From positions 177,490 to 241,489 of the forward strand of contig JAEWCL010000006.1 in assembly GCA_023390655.1 (NCBI GenBank): a stretch of 64,000 bases of DNA. Direction: 5' to 3'. Under the pieces are notes generated by a model that worked only from the letters and a program-made list of their open reading frames with translations, was not told the DNA's origin and did not search any database. The position numbers and the translations under genes are program-made. Positions 8,631 through 16,481 of this stretch are shown in pieces. The stretch's first letter is position 1; each line of letters opens with the position of its first letter. The DNA is from Bacillota bacterium. Lineage in GTDB: Bacteria > Bacillota > Clostridia > Christensenellales > CAG-138.

Positions 8631-10266
8631 CCCTGATCACCACGCGGTCGTTCGCTTGTATGTACTTATTGCTGCTTAGGATAATTTGGTCGCCGCCCGA
8701 GAGCGCCCCATCTACTGCGGCATAATTCTCATCGTGAAAAAGCAGCGTGACATCGACGCGTATGGCAATCATTTGCATGCCAAGCACGGTCTCTTGTTCC
8801 CCCAGGGTCAGCACGTAATATTTGCCGCTACCATCCTCGCGCAGCGCCTCAATGGGAACGCGGATGTTCTGTTTTGCCGTCTTTTTCTCAATTATGTAGT
8901 CCTGCGTGCCGCCAAACGTTTGGATCTCCTGATTCTTTGAAACGCAGATCAGGCTGCAGGTCCCGGATGCATCCGGCGCGCTAATCTCTGAGACGGCCAG
9001 TTTTTCCTTTTGCGCCTCGCCGTCCTTCATCAGCGTAACGACATCCCCTACGGAGACGCTTTGCGCCTGTTCGGAAGATAGCTCGACTTGAAACACAAGC
9101 CCCTCCGTTGCAAGCGTTACGGCGGTCTCGCCCGTTGTGAGGGCTCCTGCCGCAACATCTATGCCCGTCACCATGCCGCTCATCGCAGAATATACGGTAC
9201 CACCCTGATCAAGCAATGCTGAGAGTGCATCGTACTTCTCCTGCTCCCGTTCCATATTCAGCATAATGCTGTCTATCTGATATCCAATATTCTTGCTGGT
9301 GTCGCCGTCGTTTTTCCGCGCCTGCTCATAATTGAACTGCGCGGTCTCCACAGCGCGTTCTGCCGCGGAGATTGCGTCGCGATAGGCGGCGAGCTCCGAA
9401 GTAAAATCATAGGTTCCGTTTTGTATGCGGCGCCAATCGGTTTCCGCCTGCTGCACCTTTCGCAGCGGCTCGGCGAGCGCGGCATCCCAATCCCCGATCA
9501 GCTGCGTAAGCGCTGCTTTTGATGCGTCTAGTGCTGCCTGTGTAGCCGGGTCGCTTGGGTCGAGCGCAGCTTCGGCCGCGGCTACCTCCCGCTCCGCGGC
9601 GGAAACCTCGGCGTCTCGGCGCGTAGCCTGTGCCTGGTGGGTGAAGAGTGCATCCTCGTACGCTTTGCGTTTATCCGCCGCAATCTGTGAGGCTGCATGA
9701 TCAAGCTTTCCCTGTGCAGTTTGCAGCTCCTCTCTTGCCTGGGAAAGTGTAAATGCGGCACTTTGGGCGGATTCGTTCTGCCCGATTTTCAGTTCCTTGA
9801 TTTGCAGCTTATACTGCTCAATCTTCAAGGACAAGTCGGCCTGCGCGGCCTGAATGGATGAAAGCTCATACGAATAAAGCGCATCGCCTTCGCGCACCTC
9901 CATACCGGTATGTACAAATAGCGCTTCCACGCGTAATCCTTCATATTCCGGACGCTGTTGCCGGGCATTTGCGGCGGTCCAAATCCCGTTGCCGGAAATG
10001 CTCTGGTCAATCATGCCGCCGGATATGCCTTTTACGGAAACTTTCGCAAGAAGCGCCTCGCTTGCGGCGCGGGAAAGGAATGTCAGCGCCAGCATAACTG
10101 TAAAAAACCAAATAAGCCCCCGCTTTGCGTGCTGGGAAACGGTGCGCTTTTTCCGTTCCGGTTCCCTTAGAAGCTGCGCTTTTATATATCCGATAAACGT
10201 ATTTTGAGGCTTATAGGCGGCGTATTCCGACGAGCCTGTTTTTTCAATCATTTCTGCTTTTTCCAT
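8623..10266 (-). CDS. HlyD/RND-type membrane fusion (adaptor) protein
   Basis: 547 residues. One TM helix lies near residues 49-68 (GLIWFFTVMLALTFLS). A biotinyl-lipoyl-like half precedes a long Ala/Glu/Gln-rich coiled coil (about residues 125-340), and the second half with SAMSGMVTGIDVAAG follows, then a beta-barrel part ending in a membrane-proximal domain. This is the layout of Gram-positive efflux adaptors. Such proteins normally pair with a MacB-type ABC permease and ATPase; here only a MacB-like protein follows and sugar-type ABC permeases precede it by 3 nt. The N-terminal cytoplasmic stretch of about 45 residues is longer than usual. Confidence 0.85.
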   Translation of the reverse strand: MEKAEMIEKTGSSEYAAYKPQNTFIGYIKAQLLREPERKKRTVSQHAKRGLIWFFTVMLALTFLSRAASEALLAKVSVKGISGGMIDQSISGNGIWTAANARQQRPEYEGLRVEALFVHTGMEVREGDALYSYELSSIQAAQADLSLKIEQYKLQIKELKIGQNESAQSAAFTLSQAREELQTAQGKLDHAASQIAADKRKAYEDALFTHQAQATRRDAEVSAAEREVAAAEAALDPSDPATQAALDASKAALTQLIGDWDAALAEPLRKVQQAETDWRRIQNGTYDFTSELAAYRDAISAAERAVETAQFNYEQARKNDGDTSKNIGYQIDSIMLNMEREQEKYDALSALLDQGGTVYSAMSGMVTGIDVAAGALTTGETAVTLATEGLVFQVELSSEQAQSVSVGDVVTLMKDGEAQKEKLAVSEISAPDASGTCSLICVSKNQEIQTFGGTQDYIIEKKTAKQNIRVPIEALREDGSGKYYVLTLGEQETVLGMQMIAIRVDVTLLFHDENYAAVDGALSGGDQIILSSNKYIQANDRVVIRDD

Positions 10267-10269
10267 GCA

Positions 10270-11112
10270 CTACTCCTTCAAACCGGAGGCAATAATGCCT
10301 TGTTCTAAATATTGCTGCCCATACAGAAACACCAGCGCGGCGGGCAAAAGCGTGATCAGCGCGCAGACAAACGTAATGCCCGCATTCCCCAGTGTCGTTT
10401 CGGGTAAAAAGATGGATAACGGGTACAGGGAAATGGCTTTTAAAAACGTAACCGGCTGTTCCACCGCGTTCCAGCATTCCACAAATCCCAGCAGCGCCGC
10501 CGATAGCACGCCCGGCAATCCCATGGGCAGGCCGATTGTAAAAAACAGCCTGGCCTCGCTTGCGCCGTCGATACGCGCCGCCTCTAAAACGGCGGACGGT
10601 ATCTTGCCGAAGAACTTCGTCATGATGAACACCGGAAAGGCGGAAAATATCGCCGGAAGGATGATAGAAAGATGCGTATCGACAAGTCTCAGTGTATTTA
10701 GAACGATATAGCTTGAGGCCATTGTAACCTGAAACGGCAATATCATAAGCACTATATACAGCCACATCAGCGCATTCTTTCCTTTAAACCGGTATTGCGA
10801 CAGTGCCCATGCTGCGGGCGCGCCGACAGCAATCTGGCCCAGTATGGAAGGCGCCGTCTGAATGATTGAATTCCAAAAGACGCGATAAAACTCCGGCGTG
10901 TCAAGTAGCAGCGCAACAATATGCTTTAGCGTGGGGCGAACGGTCAAAAGCGGCCATGACGCCAACGCTCCTGTATCCCCCAGCACGCCACCCAGACGTT
11001 GCGCCAATTCGGGGGTGCTGCAAAGCGCGCCGGTCAGCAGCATGCAAAGCGGATACCACACCAGCAATGCAAGAAGAAACAAAAGGATAAAGGAGATGTT
11101 CCGCCACTTCAC
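10270..11112 (-). CDS. Carbohydrate ABC transporter permease, MalG type
   Basis: I place the start at a GTG (11112), giving 280 residues: it has GGAGGG seven nt upstream and makes a GTGA overlap with the stop of the previous permease. An in-frame ATG at 11142 would add ten residues that lack an RBS. Six TM helices are recognisable. The cytoplasmic EAA loop reads EAARIDGASEARLFF...GLP, the contact site for the ATPase. It forms a heterodimer with the MalF-type protein encoded just upstream. No ATPase gene is present in the operon, so it must share one encoded elsewhere, as MsmK-dependent systems do. Confidence 0.93.
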   Translation of the reverse strand: MKWRNISFILLFLLALLVWYPLCMLLTGALCSTPELAQRLGGVLGDTGALASWPLLTVRPTLKHIVALLLDTPEFYRVFWNSIIQTAPSILGQIAVGAPAAWALSQYRFKGKNALMWLYIVLMILPFQVTMASSYIVLNTLRLVDTHLSIILPAIFSAFPVFIMTKFFGKIPSAVLEAARIDGASEARLFFTIGLPMGLPGVLSAALLGFVECWNAVEQPVTFLKAISLYPLSIFLPETTLGNAGITFVCALITLLPAALVFLYGQQYLEQGIIASGLKE

Positions 11113-11981
11113 AAAAGAGCCCTCCTTCGTCTTGCCGCCCATCGTACAAAGAGGACAACAAGCAAAATTGCGGCCATGAGCAGTACGGCCGCCGCGCTGA
11201 TCTTTTGCATATCAAGGTTGGTAAACCAGTTCGACAACACATGTTGAAGCATATAAATGCTTCGGTGGGGATACCTTCCCGCAACCAAATATGCTTCACG
11301 AAACACCTTGAAGGAATTAATCAGCGCCAGCACCGCAGTCACGAATACCGTAGGGCGAATGAGCGGCAGCGTGATGGAACGAAAGCACTGCCATTCACTC
11401 GCGCCATCCACCCGCGCAGCTTCATAGAGCGATTGCGGGATGGCGGAAAGTCCTGCCAGCCACAATACAATGTTGTAACCAAGATTTTTCCAGAGATAAC
11501 ACAGTACCAGCGTAAGAAACGCATAATCACTGTTCAGCCAGTCGATGGGCGTTATTCCAAACACAGCGCAAACCGCGTTGAGAAGACCGTTTGTTTCAAA
11601 TACCACGCGAATGATGAGCACCACCGATGTAACCGGAATCACCATAGGCAGAAGGTAGGTCGTTTTCAGGAAGCTCTGGTACCGTTTCTGCTTTACTAAA
11701 AGAAGAGCGGTCAGCAGTGAAAGCAGCAAAAGCAGCGGAATACACACGATAAGGAACCGCGCCGTATTGCGTACCGCAAGTGCAAAGGACGCATTGGTGA
11801 GCACCGCGATAAAGTTATTGAGCCCCACAAAGCTGTTGCCCATTGCAGAAAAGAAGGCGCGGCGCATGACGTCGACAGTGGGGATAAGGCACATCACGGC
11901 AATCCCAATCAGGCTGGGTGCAAGGAAGCAAAGGGCTGCCTTTGCTTCCTTGCTGATATGGAGATGCTTGCGTTTTGCCAT
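11109..11981 (-). CDS. Carbohydrate ABC transporter permease, MalF/UgpA type
   Basis: 290 residues with six TM helices. The first helix follows a short basic start (FLAPSLIGIAVMCLIPTVDVM). The EAA loop is EAARVDGASEWQCFRSITLP. It starts 2 nt after the lipoprotein gene's stop and overlaps the next permease by 4 nt. Together with the MalG-type partner it should form the membrane channel for the solute captured by the lipoprotein at 11984-14179. Confidence 0.93.
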   Translation of the reverse strand: MAKRKHLHISKEAKAALCFLAPSLIGIAVMCLIPTVDVMRRAFFSAMGNSFVGLNNFIAVLTNASFALAVRNTARFLIVCIPLLLLLSLLTALLLVKQKRYQSFLKTTYLLPMVIPVTSVVLIIRVVFETNGLLNAVCAVFGITPIDWLNSDYAFLTLVLCYLWKNLGYNIVLWLAGLSAIPQSLYEAARVDGASEWQCFRSITLPLIRPTVFVTAVLALINSFKVFREAYLVAGRYPHRSIYMLQHVLSNWFTNLDMQKISAAAVLLMAAILLVVLFVRWAARRRRALL

Positions 11982-11983
11982 TT

Positions 11984-14179
11984 TTATTCCGAGAGGTATG
12001 TGGAGAGCACGCTTGTAAGCTTCTCGGAGGCGGCTTCCAGCGTTGCGCTGCCGTCGAGATAGGAGATGATTTCCGGCAGCAGCATACTGTCGAGTTCTGA
12101 ATGATCGTTAAGGGGGATGCTCAGCTCATTAAGAATTCCGCGCAACCCGGAACGCATGGCGGCAGAGGGCCATTCACCCCAGACCGACGTGGCTTCATCC
12201 AGCCACATGCCTACGGATGTGTTGTTGCTTTCCTTGGAAAATCCTGCCTCCAAGGCCGCGATATTTACAGGGTACCCTTGGCTGAATGTGCAGGCCTTCT
12301 GCACATCCGCGCTTAGCATGAGCTGCAGGAATTGTGTGGCCGTTTCCTGGTGCTTGCTTGCCTTATTGATTCCCGCGAGGCCCACGGCGCTAAAACGATT
12401 GCCCAGGCTGATCAGGCTGCCGCCATACTGTTCGGCGGCCGAAGTCCCCAGCATGCAGCCGGGATCATCCAATGCATACGTCTCTAACACGACGTTTGGG
12501 GTTTTGTTGAATACATAAGCGTAAAGCTGGGCTACAAAGTTGTTTTTGCGTATCATATCCGTCACTTCTGTCTGGGACATGCCTCTGAGTTCCATGCCGT
12601 CACCCAACGTGTCCGTAGCGCCGATTGCGCTGGATATACGCTTTGCCTGCGCCAAAAACTCCCGCGCAGCATTTGCGTCGCCGGCATACAGCGCGTCGCC
12701 AAAATAATGGAGCAGCATTGTCCCCAGCGTCTCATATGAGTAGGAGATAGGGGAAAGTATGGGTTTATCGCCACCTGCTTCTGCCGCATCGGCCAGTGCG
12801 GCAATGGAAGTAAAGGCTGCTTTTATATCGCCCTTTGAAAGAATAACCGGTAGTTTAACGCCAAGCGGAATTGCATACAGCCTTCCGGCCTTTTCATATG
12901 CCTTTCGGATGTTTGCAAGCATTGGATCCGCGCCGTCTACAAATTTGGAGATATCCAAAAGCACATCCTTTTCAATATAAGAATCCACAGGCAGACCGTC
13001 CAGGAGGATAATATCAGGCCCTGCTCCGGCAAGCAGCTCTGCATTGAGCGCCTTGATATAATCCTGGGCGGTACCGCCGCCGTTGAGCCTCATAGCCACG
13101 GTATAATTGACCTTCACTTCGCTATGCTGCCGGCTGAAAGAAACAACTGCCTGCCGCACAACATCGTTTGCCTCCAGAGAAAAGATATCCAATTCTATGC
13201 TGGCGGTCTGCGCAGCCTCCGGGTCATAAGCGTAACGGTATACCTCGGCGTTGTAATCCGAAACATAAAGCACATCCTGCTTACCCTCCTTGACTGCAAG
13301 ATGGCTGATGTAATAGCTCGGAATACCCAGATTGGTTACGTCCCCATCCACGAAACTTTCCCAAAGCGTACCGTCTGAAGTGTGGCGGTACAAGCCTGTG
13401 GGACAAGCGAGATACAATATTCCCTCTTGCGAAAAGGCAAGCTGAAAACCGCCGTCCGGGCTAAGTTCTATTTCCCAATCCACACTTTTGCCGCTTACAA
13501 GGTCATATACGCGGATCGCTTTGCCGGATGGCGCCAAAGACGCAATCCGGTTCCCGGACACCGCCAGAGCGCCATAGCTTGTGCCTCCTTCGAGTTCCTT
13601 TTCAATGGTGCCCGCCGCATCCAGCACAAACATGCTGCCGTCCATATCCTCTATTAGGATTCGGCCATCTCCAAGCGGTACCAGTGCGGCAATCATGTCG
13701 CAAGCTGCAGGGCCGTTGCCTGTAAGGGCCTCGGCTGTTTTCCCGTCATCCTTGCTTACTAAAATGTGGTTTTGAGCATTGCCGTTTTCATCATAATCTC
13801 CATAGGCAGCATACAACGTTCCGTCCGTCGCTTTTACTACCATGATCTGGTTGCCGCCTTTGGAAATGTGATCATTGAGCCACTGTTCGTTTTGTGTAGA
13901 TACGCTGCCATCATCTGCAAGGATATGCCTGTAATATGTTGCGGCAAAATTGTCCTGATCGCCGTTGTATGTCATGGTGAAATATTCCATGCTCTCTGCC
14001 GCAGCACAGATTCCGATTGCTTGCTGTTCGGATGCGCCGCCGGGAAGCGGAAGTGCGACATTCGCTTCCATATACCGCCCTTTTCCACTGGTTTGGGCGA
14101 TTGGGGACGGGCTGCAGGCGAAACAAGATAGTAGGGTAGACAATATTAAAAATAAAGATAGCATTTTTTTCATCTTCAA
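11984..14179 (-). CDS. Lipoprotein: N-terminal beta-propeller-like domain fused to ABC solute-binding domain
   Basis: 731 residues, far longer than the usual 420-460 of sugar-binding lipoproteins. The start is a TTG eight nt after AAAGGAGG; an ATG two codons later is possible. A signal peptide ends in a lipobox (LSCFACSP). Residues 30-325 carry repeated short strands with D/G turns (VLDAAGTIEKELEGG, VYDLVSGKSVDW, LYRHTSDGTLW, LYVSDYNAEVYRYAYD), like a beta-propeller or sensor repeat. From about residue 330 (ASIELDIFSLEANDVVRQAVVSF) to the end it follows the extracellular solute-binding family 1 fold, including AGAGPDIILLDGLP. First gene of the operon. The ligand is unknown; the propeller may sense or hold a polymer. 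Confidence 0.85.
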   Translation of the reverse strand: MKMKKMLSLFLILSTLLSCFACSPSPIAQTSGKGRYMEANVALPLPGGASEQQAIGICAAAESMEYFTMTYNGDQDNFAATYYRHILADDGSVSTQNEQWLNDHISKGGNQIMVVKATDGTLYAAYGDYDENGNAQNHILVSKDDGKTAEALTGNGPAACDMIAALVPLGDGRILIEDMDGSMFVLDAAGTIEKELEGGTSYGALAVSGNRIASLAPSGKAIRVYDLVSGKSVDWEIELSPDGGFQLAFSQEGILYLACPTGLYRHTSDGTLWESFVDGDVTNLGIPSYYISHLAVKEGKQDVLYVSDYNAEVYRYAYDPEAAQTASIELDIFSLEANDVVRQAVVSFSRQHSEVKVNYTVAMRLNGGGTAQDYIKALNAELLAGAGPDIILLDGLPVDSYIEKDVLLDISKFVDGADPMLANIRKAYEKAGRLYAIPLGVKLPVILSKGDIKAAFTSIAALADAAEAGGDKPILSPISYSYETLGTMLLHYFGDALYAGDANAAREFLAQAKRISSAIGATDTLGDGMELRGMSQTEVTDMIRKNNFVAQLYAYVFNKTPNVVLETYALDDPGCMLGTSAAEQYGGSLISLGNRFSAVGLAGINKASKHQETATQFLQLMLSADVQKACTFSQGYPVNIAALEAGFSKESNNTSVGMWLDEATSVWGEWPSAAMRSGLRGILNELSIPLNDHSELDSMLLPEIISYLDGSATLEAASEKLTSVLSTYLSE

Positions 14180-14227
14180 GGTGAGTGCCTCCTTTACGCC
14201 TTATGTCCATAGTTTACCAATGAAAAG

Positions 14228-14245
14228 TCTAAAACTCTTCTAAAA
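14228..14245 (-). promoter_or_regulatory. Candidate response-regulator direct repeat upstream of the lipoprotein operon
   Basis: Two identical heptamers (TTTTAGA on the minus strand, at 14239-14245 and 14228-14234) have an 11-bp period, about 50 nt upstream of the TTG start. OmpR-family regulators bind such direct repeats, and one is encoded upstream. No good -35/-10 pair is visible here, which would fit an activated promoter. The repeat overlaps the T-run of the preceding terminator, so chance is possible. Confidence 0.35.
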
Positions 14246-14271
14246 AAACAGCGCATCCTTACGATGCGCTG
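14242..14271 (-). terminator. Intrinsic terminator after the histidine kinase gene
   Basis: On the minus strand a perfect 9-bp stem CAGCGCATC/GATGCGCTG with a 5-nt loop is followed by seven T. It separates the regulator-kinase unit from the transporter operon. Confidence 0.9.
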
Positions 14272-14289
14272 CCAATCCGGAAAAACAGT

Positions 14290-15564
14290 TTATAAAAAGA
14301 TGCGGAATGTGCTGCCACCACCGCTGGTATCCAGAACGGCGAGTTCGCCCTCATGCAACGTGATAAGCTCCTTGGCGATTGCCAGCCCCAGACCAAAGTG
14401 CCGCTTTGCCATTCGCGCGCGGTCGCCACGATAAAAACGTTCAAATATATGTTGCTTCTGGTCATCGGATATACCCATGCCGTGGTCGATCACGTCGATA
14501 ATCAGCTTGCTTTTATCTGCATAGGCGGATAACTCAATGGACTTGTTATGCGCGGTTTCTCCATAGTCCAGGGCGTTATCAAGCAATATCCCCAGCACTT
14601 GCGACAACCGCTCTGCATCGCCCCTAATACCGGGAAGGGGCGCTTCCGGAAGTTTCAATTCAAGACGAAAGCCACGCTTCACGCATACCGGCAGGTAGGC
14701 TTCATAGACATTCAGCAGCATCGTATCGGCTTCCATTGGAGCCAGCGTGACCGGCCAATTCTTCGCATCCGCAGAGGCAAGCAACAGCATGTCTGAAAGT
14801 AGCCGGGCCATGCGGCTGCACTCGTTTGCTATGGTTTCCACCGCCGCAGCGGTTCGCTCCGGCATTGCGGCAATGGTCGCTGTATTCGCCTGAATTACCG
14901 TCAGCGGAGTCCGCAGTTCGTGGGACGCTGCCGCGATGAACTCTGTCTGCCGCCTCCGGCTTTCGATCGCTGGGCGAAGGGCTCTGTCGATGAGCTTTCT
15001 ACCAACCAGGCTTAACAACAGAACGCTGGTCAAGTAACCCAATATATAGGTAGCATATTTCCATACCTGCCATCCCGTATCTACGCGTTGTACGACAATG
15101 AGCGTCCGAAACGACTCCTTAATTGGAATTACGCTTACGGTACCGTAATAAGGCTTTCCGCTGTAGCGAAACGGAAGAACGGAACTCGTCCGGCGCTGCC
15201 CGGTCAGCGGAATGGCCGTAATGTCTATTCCTTCGTTATAAGCAAGCTCTGTCGTTTTCTGGAACAGCGCAAGATGCGTAGCATCATCTTCACTGTTGTA
15301 TTGCGAGGCTTCTCCGGAATCCGCTATATTGATATATAGGCGATAGTTCTGCTCATATTCACGCAGGAAGCTGTGCCGCAATGTATATTCCGTCTGCAAC
15401 TTCTCGGCAATGGCCGTAAAGAGCGCAAAGAAATTCTCTTTATCCCTTTGCTGCGCTTCACGCAAGGACAGCAACGTGACAAAGGTAAATACTGCCGCTA
15501 AAATGACGGCAGTCGTCGCAACGTAAAGCCGTATCAGCCAGGATCGAAGTCTCGTCTCATCCAT
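14290..15564 (-). CDS. Two-component sensor histidine kinase
   Basis: 424 residues. TM helices at about 10-32 and 168-188 bracket an extracytoplasmic sensor of about 135 residues. The H-box AAASHELRTPLTVIQ carries the phosphorylated His; the ATPase domain shows LLDNALDYGE (N box), DHGMGISDD (G1) and FGLGLAIAKELI (G2). No clear HAMP domain separates TM2 from the H-box. It follows its response regulator by 8 nt and ends before a strong terminator. It likely senses envelope conditions or the substrate of the neighbouring transporter operon. Confidence 0.95.
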   Translation of the reverse strand: MDETRLRSWLIRLYVATTAVILAAVFTFVTLLSLREAQQRDKENFFALFTAIAEKLQTEYTLRHSFLREYEQNYRLYINIADSGEASQYNSEDDATHLALFQKTTELAYNEGIDITAIPLTGQRRTSSVLPFRYSGKPYYGTVSVIPIKESFRTLIVVQRVDTGWQVWKYATYILGYLTSVLLLSLVGRKLIDRALRPAIESRRRQTEFIAAASHELRTPLTVIQANTATIAAMPERTAAAVETIANECSRMARLLSDMLLLASADAKNWPVTLAPMEADTMLLNVYEAYLPVCVKRGFRLELKLPEAPLPGIRGDAERLSQVLGILLDNALDYGETAHNKSIELSAYADKSKLIIDVIDHGMGISDDQKQHIFERFYRGDRARMAKRHFGLGLAIAKELITLHEGELAVLDTSGGGSTFRIFL

Positions 15565-15572
15565 TTCTCAGG

Positions 15573-16247
15573 TTAATCCTTTACCATCGTATAGCCAACG
15601 CCGTGTACGGATTTGATTGTAACATCTGTTTCGAGTGCTTTGAGCCGCCTGCGAACAAAATAGATGTAGTTGTCTACATTTCCCTCCTCTACAGGATCAT
15701 CTCCGCCCCAGACGCGGGAAAGTATCTGTGCGCGGGAGAGCGCCTTATCCGGATTTTCAAAAAACAACTCCAATACTGCAGTCTCTTTTCCGGACAGGGA
15801 GATTTCCTTTTCGTACCGTATCAGGCGACGTTTCCCCACAAAAAGTGACAGGTCATGGAACGTCAGTACGCCCGGCTCCGACAGGGGCGAAGGACGGCGC
15901 AACAGCGCCCGCACACGCGATAAAAGCTCCGGCATTGCAAAAGGCTTTACAAGATAATCGTCCGCACCTGCATCTAAGCCGTCCGTCCTGTCGCTTATGG
16001 CATCCATAGCGGTGAGCATCAGCACGGGGGTTGCCGTTCCCGTGCTTCGGAGTCTCTTGAGCAGTGTCAAGCCGTCCATGCCGGGAAGCATACGGTCCAA
16101 TATGATCGCACCATAAGCGCAGTCCCTGAAATAGTATTCCGCATCGGAACCGCTCTGGCAGATATCGATATAATATCCTTCTTTGGATAAATGCAGCTTA
16201 AGCGCATCGCAAAGCGTGGCGTCATCCTCAACAATCAGCAATCGCAT
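15573..16247 (-). CDS. OmpR/PhoB-family response regulator
   Basis: 224 residues from the ATG at 16247, which has AGGTG seven nt upstream; a GTG five codons earlier lacks an RBS. The receiver domain holds the acidic pair (VEDDA), the phospho-acceptor Asp in IILDRMLPGMDG and the Lys in YLVKPFAMPEL. The C-terminal winged helix (about 125-224) contains LSGKETAVLELFFENPDKALSRAQIL and the end motif SVHGVGYTM. Partner of the kinase that follows. It has its own promoter at 16283-16311. The likely target is the lipoprotein-permease operon downstream. Confidence 0.95.
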   Translation of the reverse strand: MRLLIVEDDATLCDALKLHLSKEGYYIDICQSGSDAEYYFRDCAYGAIILDRMLPGMDGLTLLKRLRSTGTATPVLMLTAMDAISDRTDGLDAGADDYLVKPFAMPELLSRVRALLRRPSPLSEPGVLTFHDLSLFVGKRRLIRYEKEISLSGKETAVLELFFENPDKALSRAQILSRVWGGDDPVEEGNVDNYIYFVRRRLKALETDVTIKSVHGVGYTMVKD

Positions 16248-16282
16248 CTGTTCACACCTCACAGTGACTTTTAAACAGTTAA

Positions 16283-16311
16283 AATATACCTGATGCTGCA
16301 GGCGATTGCAA
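16283..16311 (-). promoter_or_regulatory. Sigma-A-type promoter of the response regulator-kinase unit
   Basis: Minus strand: TTGCAA (16306-16311), 17-nt spacer, TATATT (16283-16288), 36 nt upstream of the ATG at 16247. Confidence 0.65.
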
Positions 16312-16387
16312 GAATGTGGAAGCCATATGGCGATATAGACGCAATGCGAAGTTCAGCAATCCGATGATACGGAGTTCAACGTTTATA

Positions 16388-16431
16388 CAAAAGAAACGCC
16401 CGCCTTTGCAATGTATAACGCAAAGCGGGCG
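16388..16431 (-). terminator. Terminator of glmS
   Basis: A 12-bp stem, CGCCCGCTTTGC with GCAAAGGCGGGCG (one bulge), loop of about 10 nt, is followed on the minus strand by TTTCTTTTG. It lies about 50 nt after the glmS stop. Confidence 0.85.
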
Positions 16432-16481
16432 CTTTTATAAACGCTTGCATCCTCACAGACGCTTTTGTTTTTGTACTCCCG

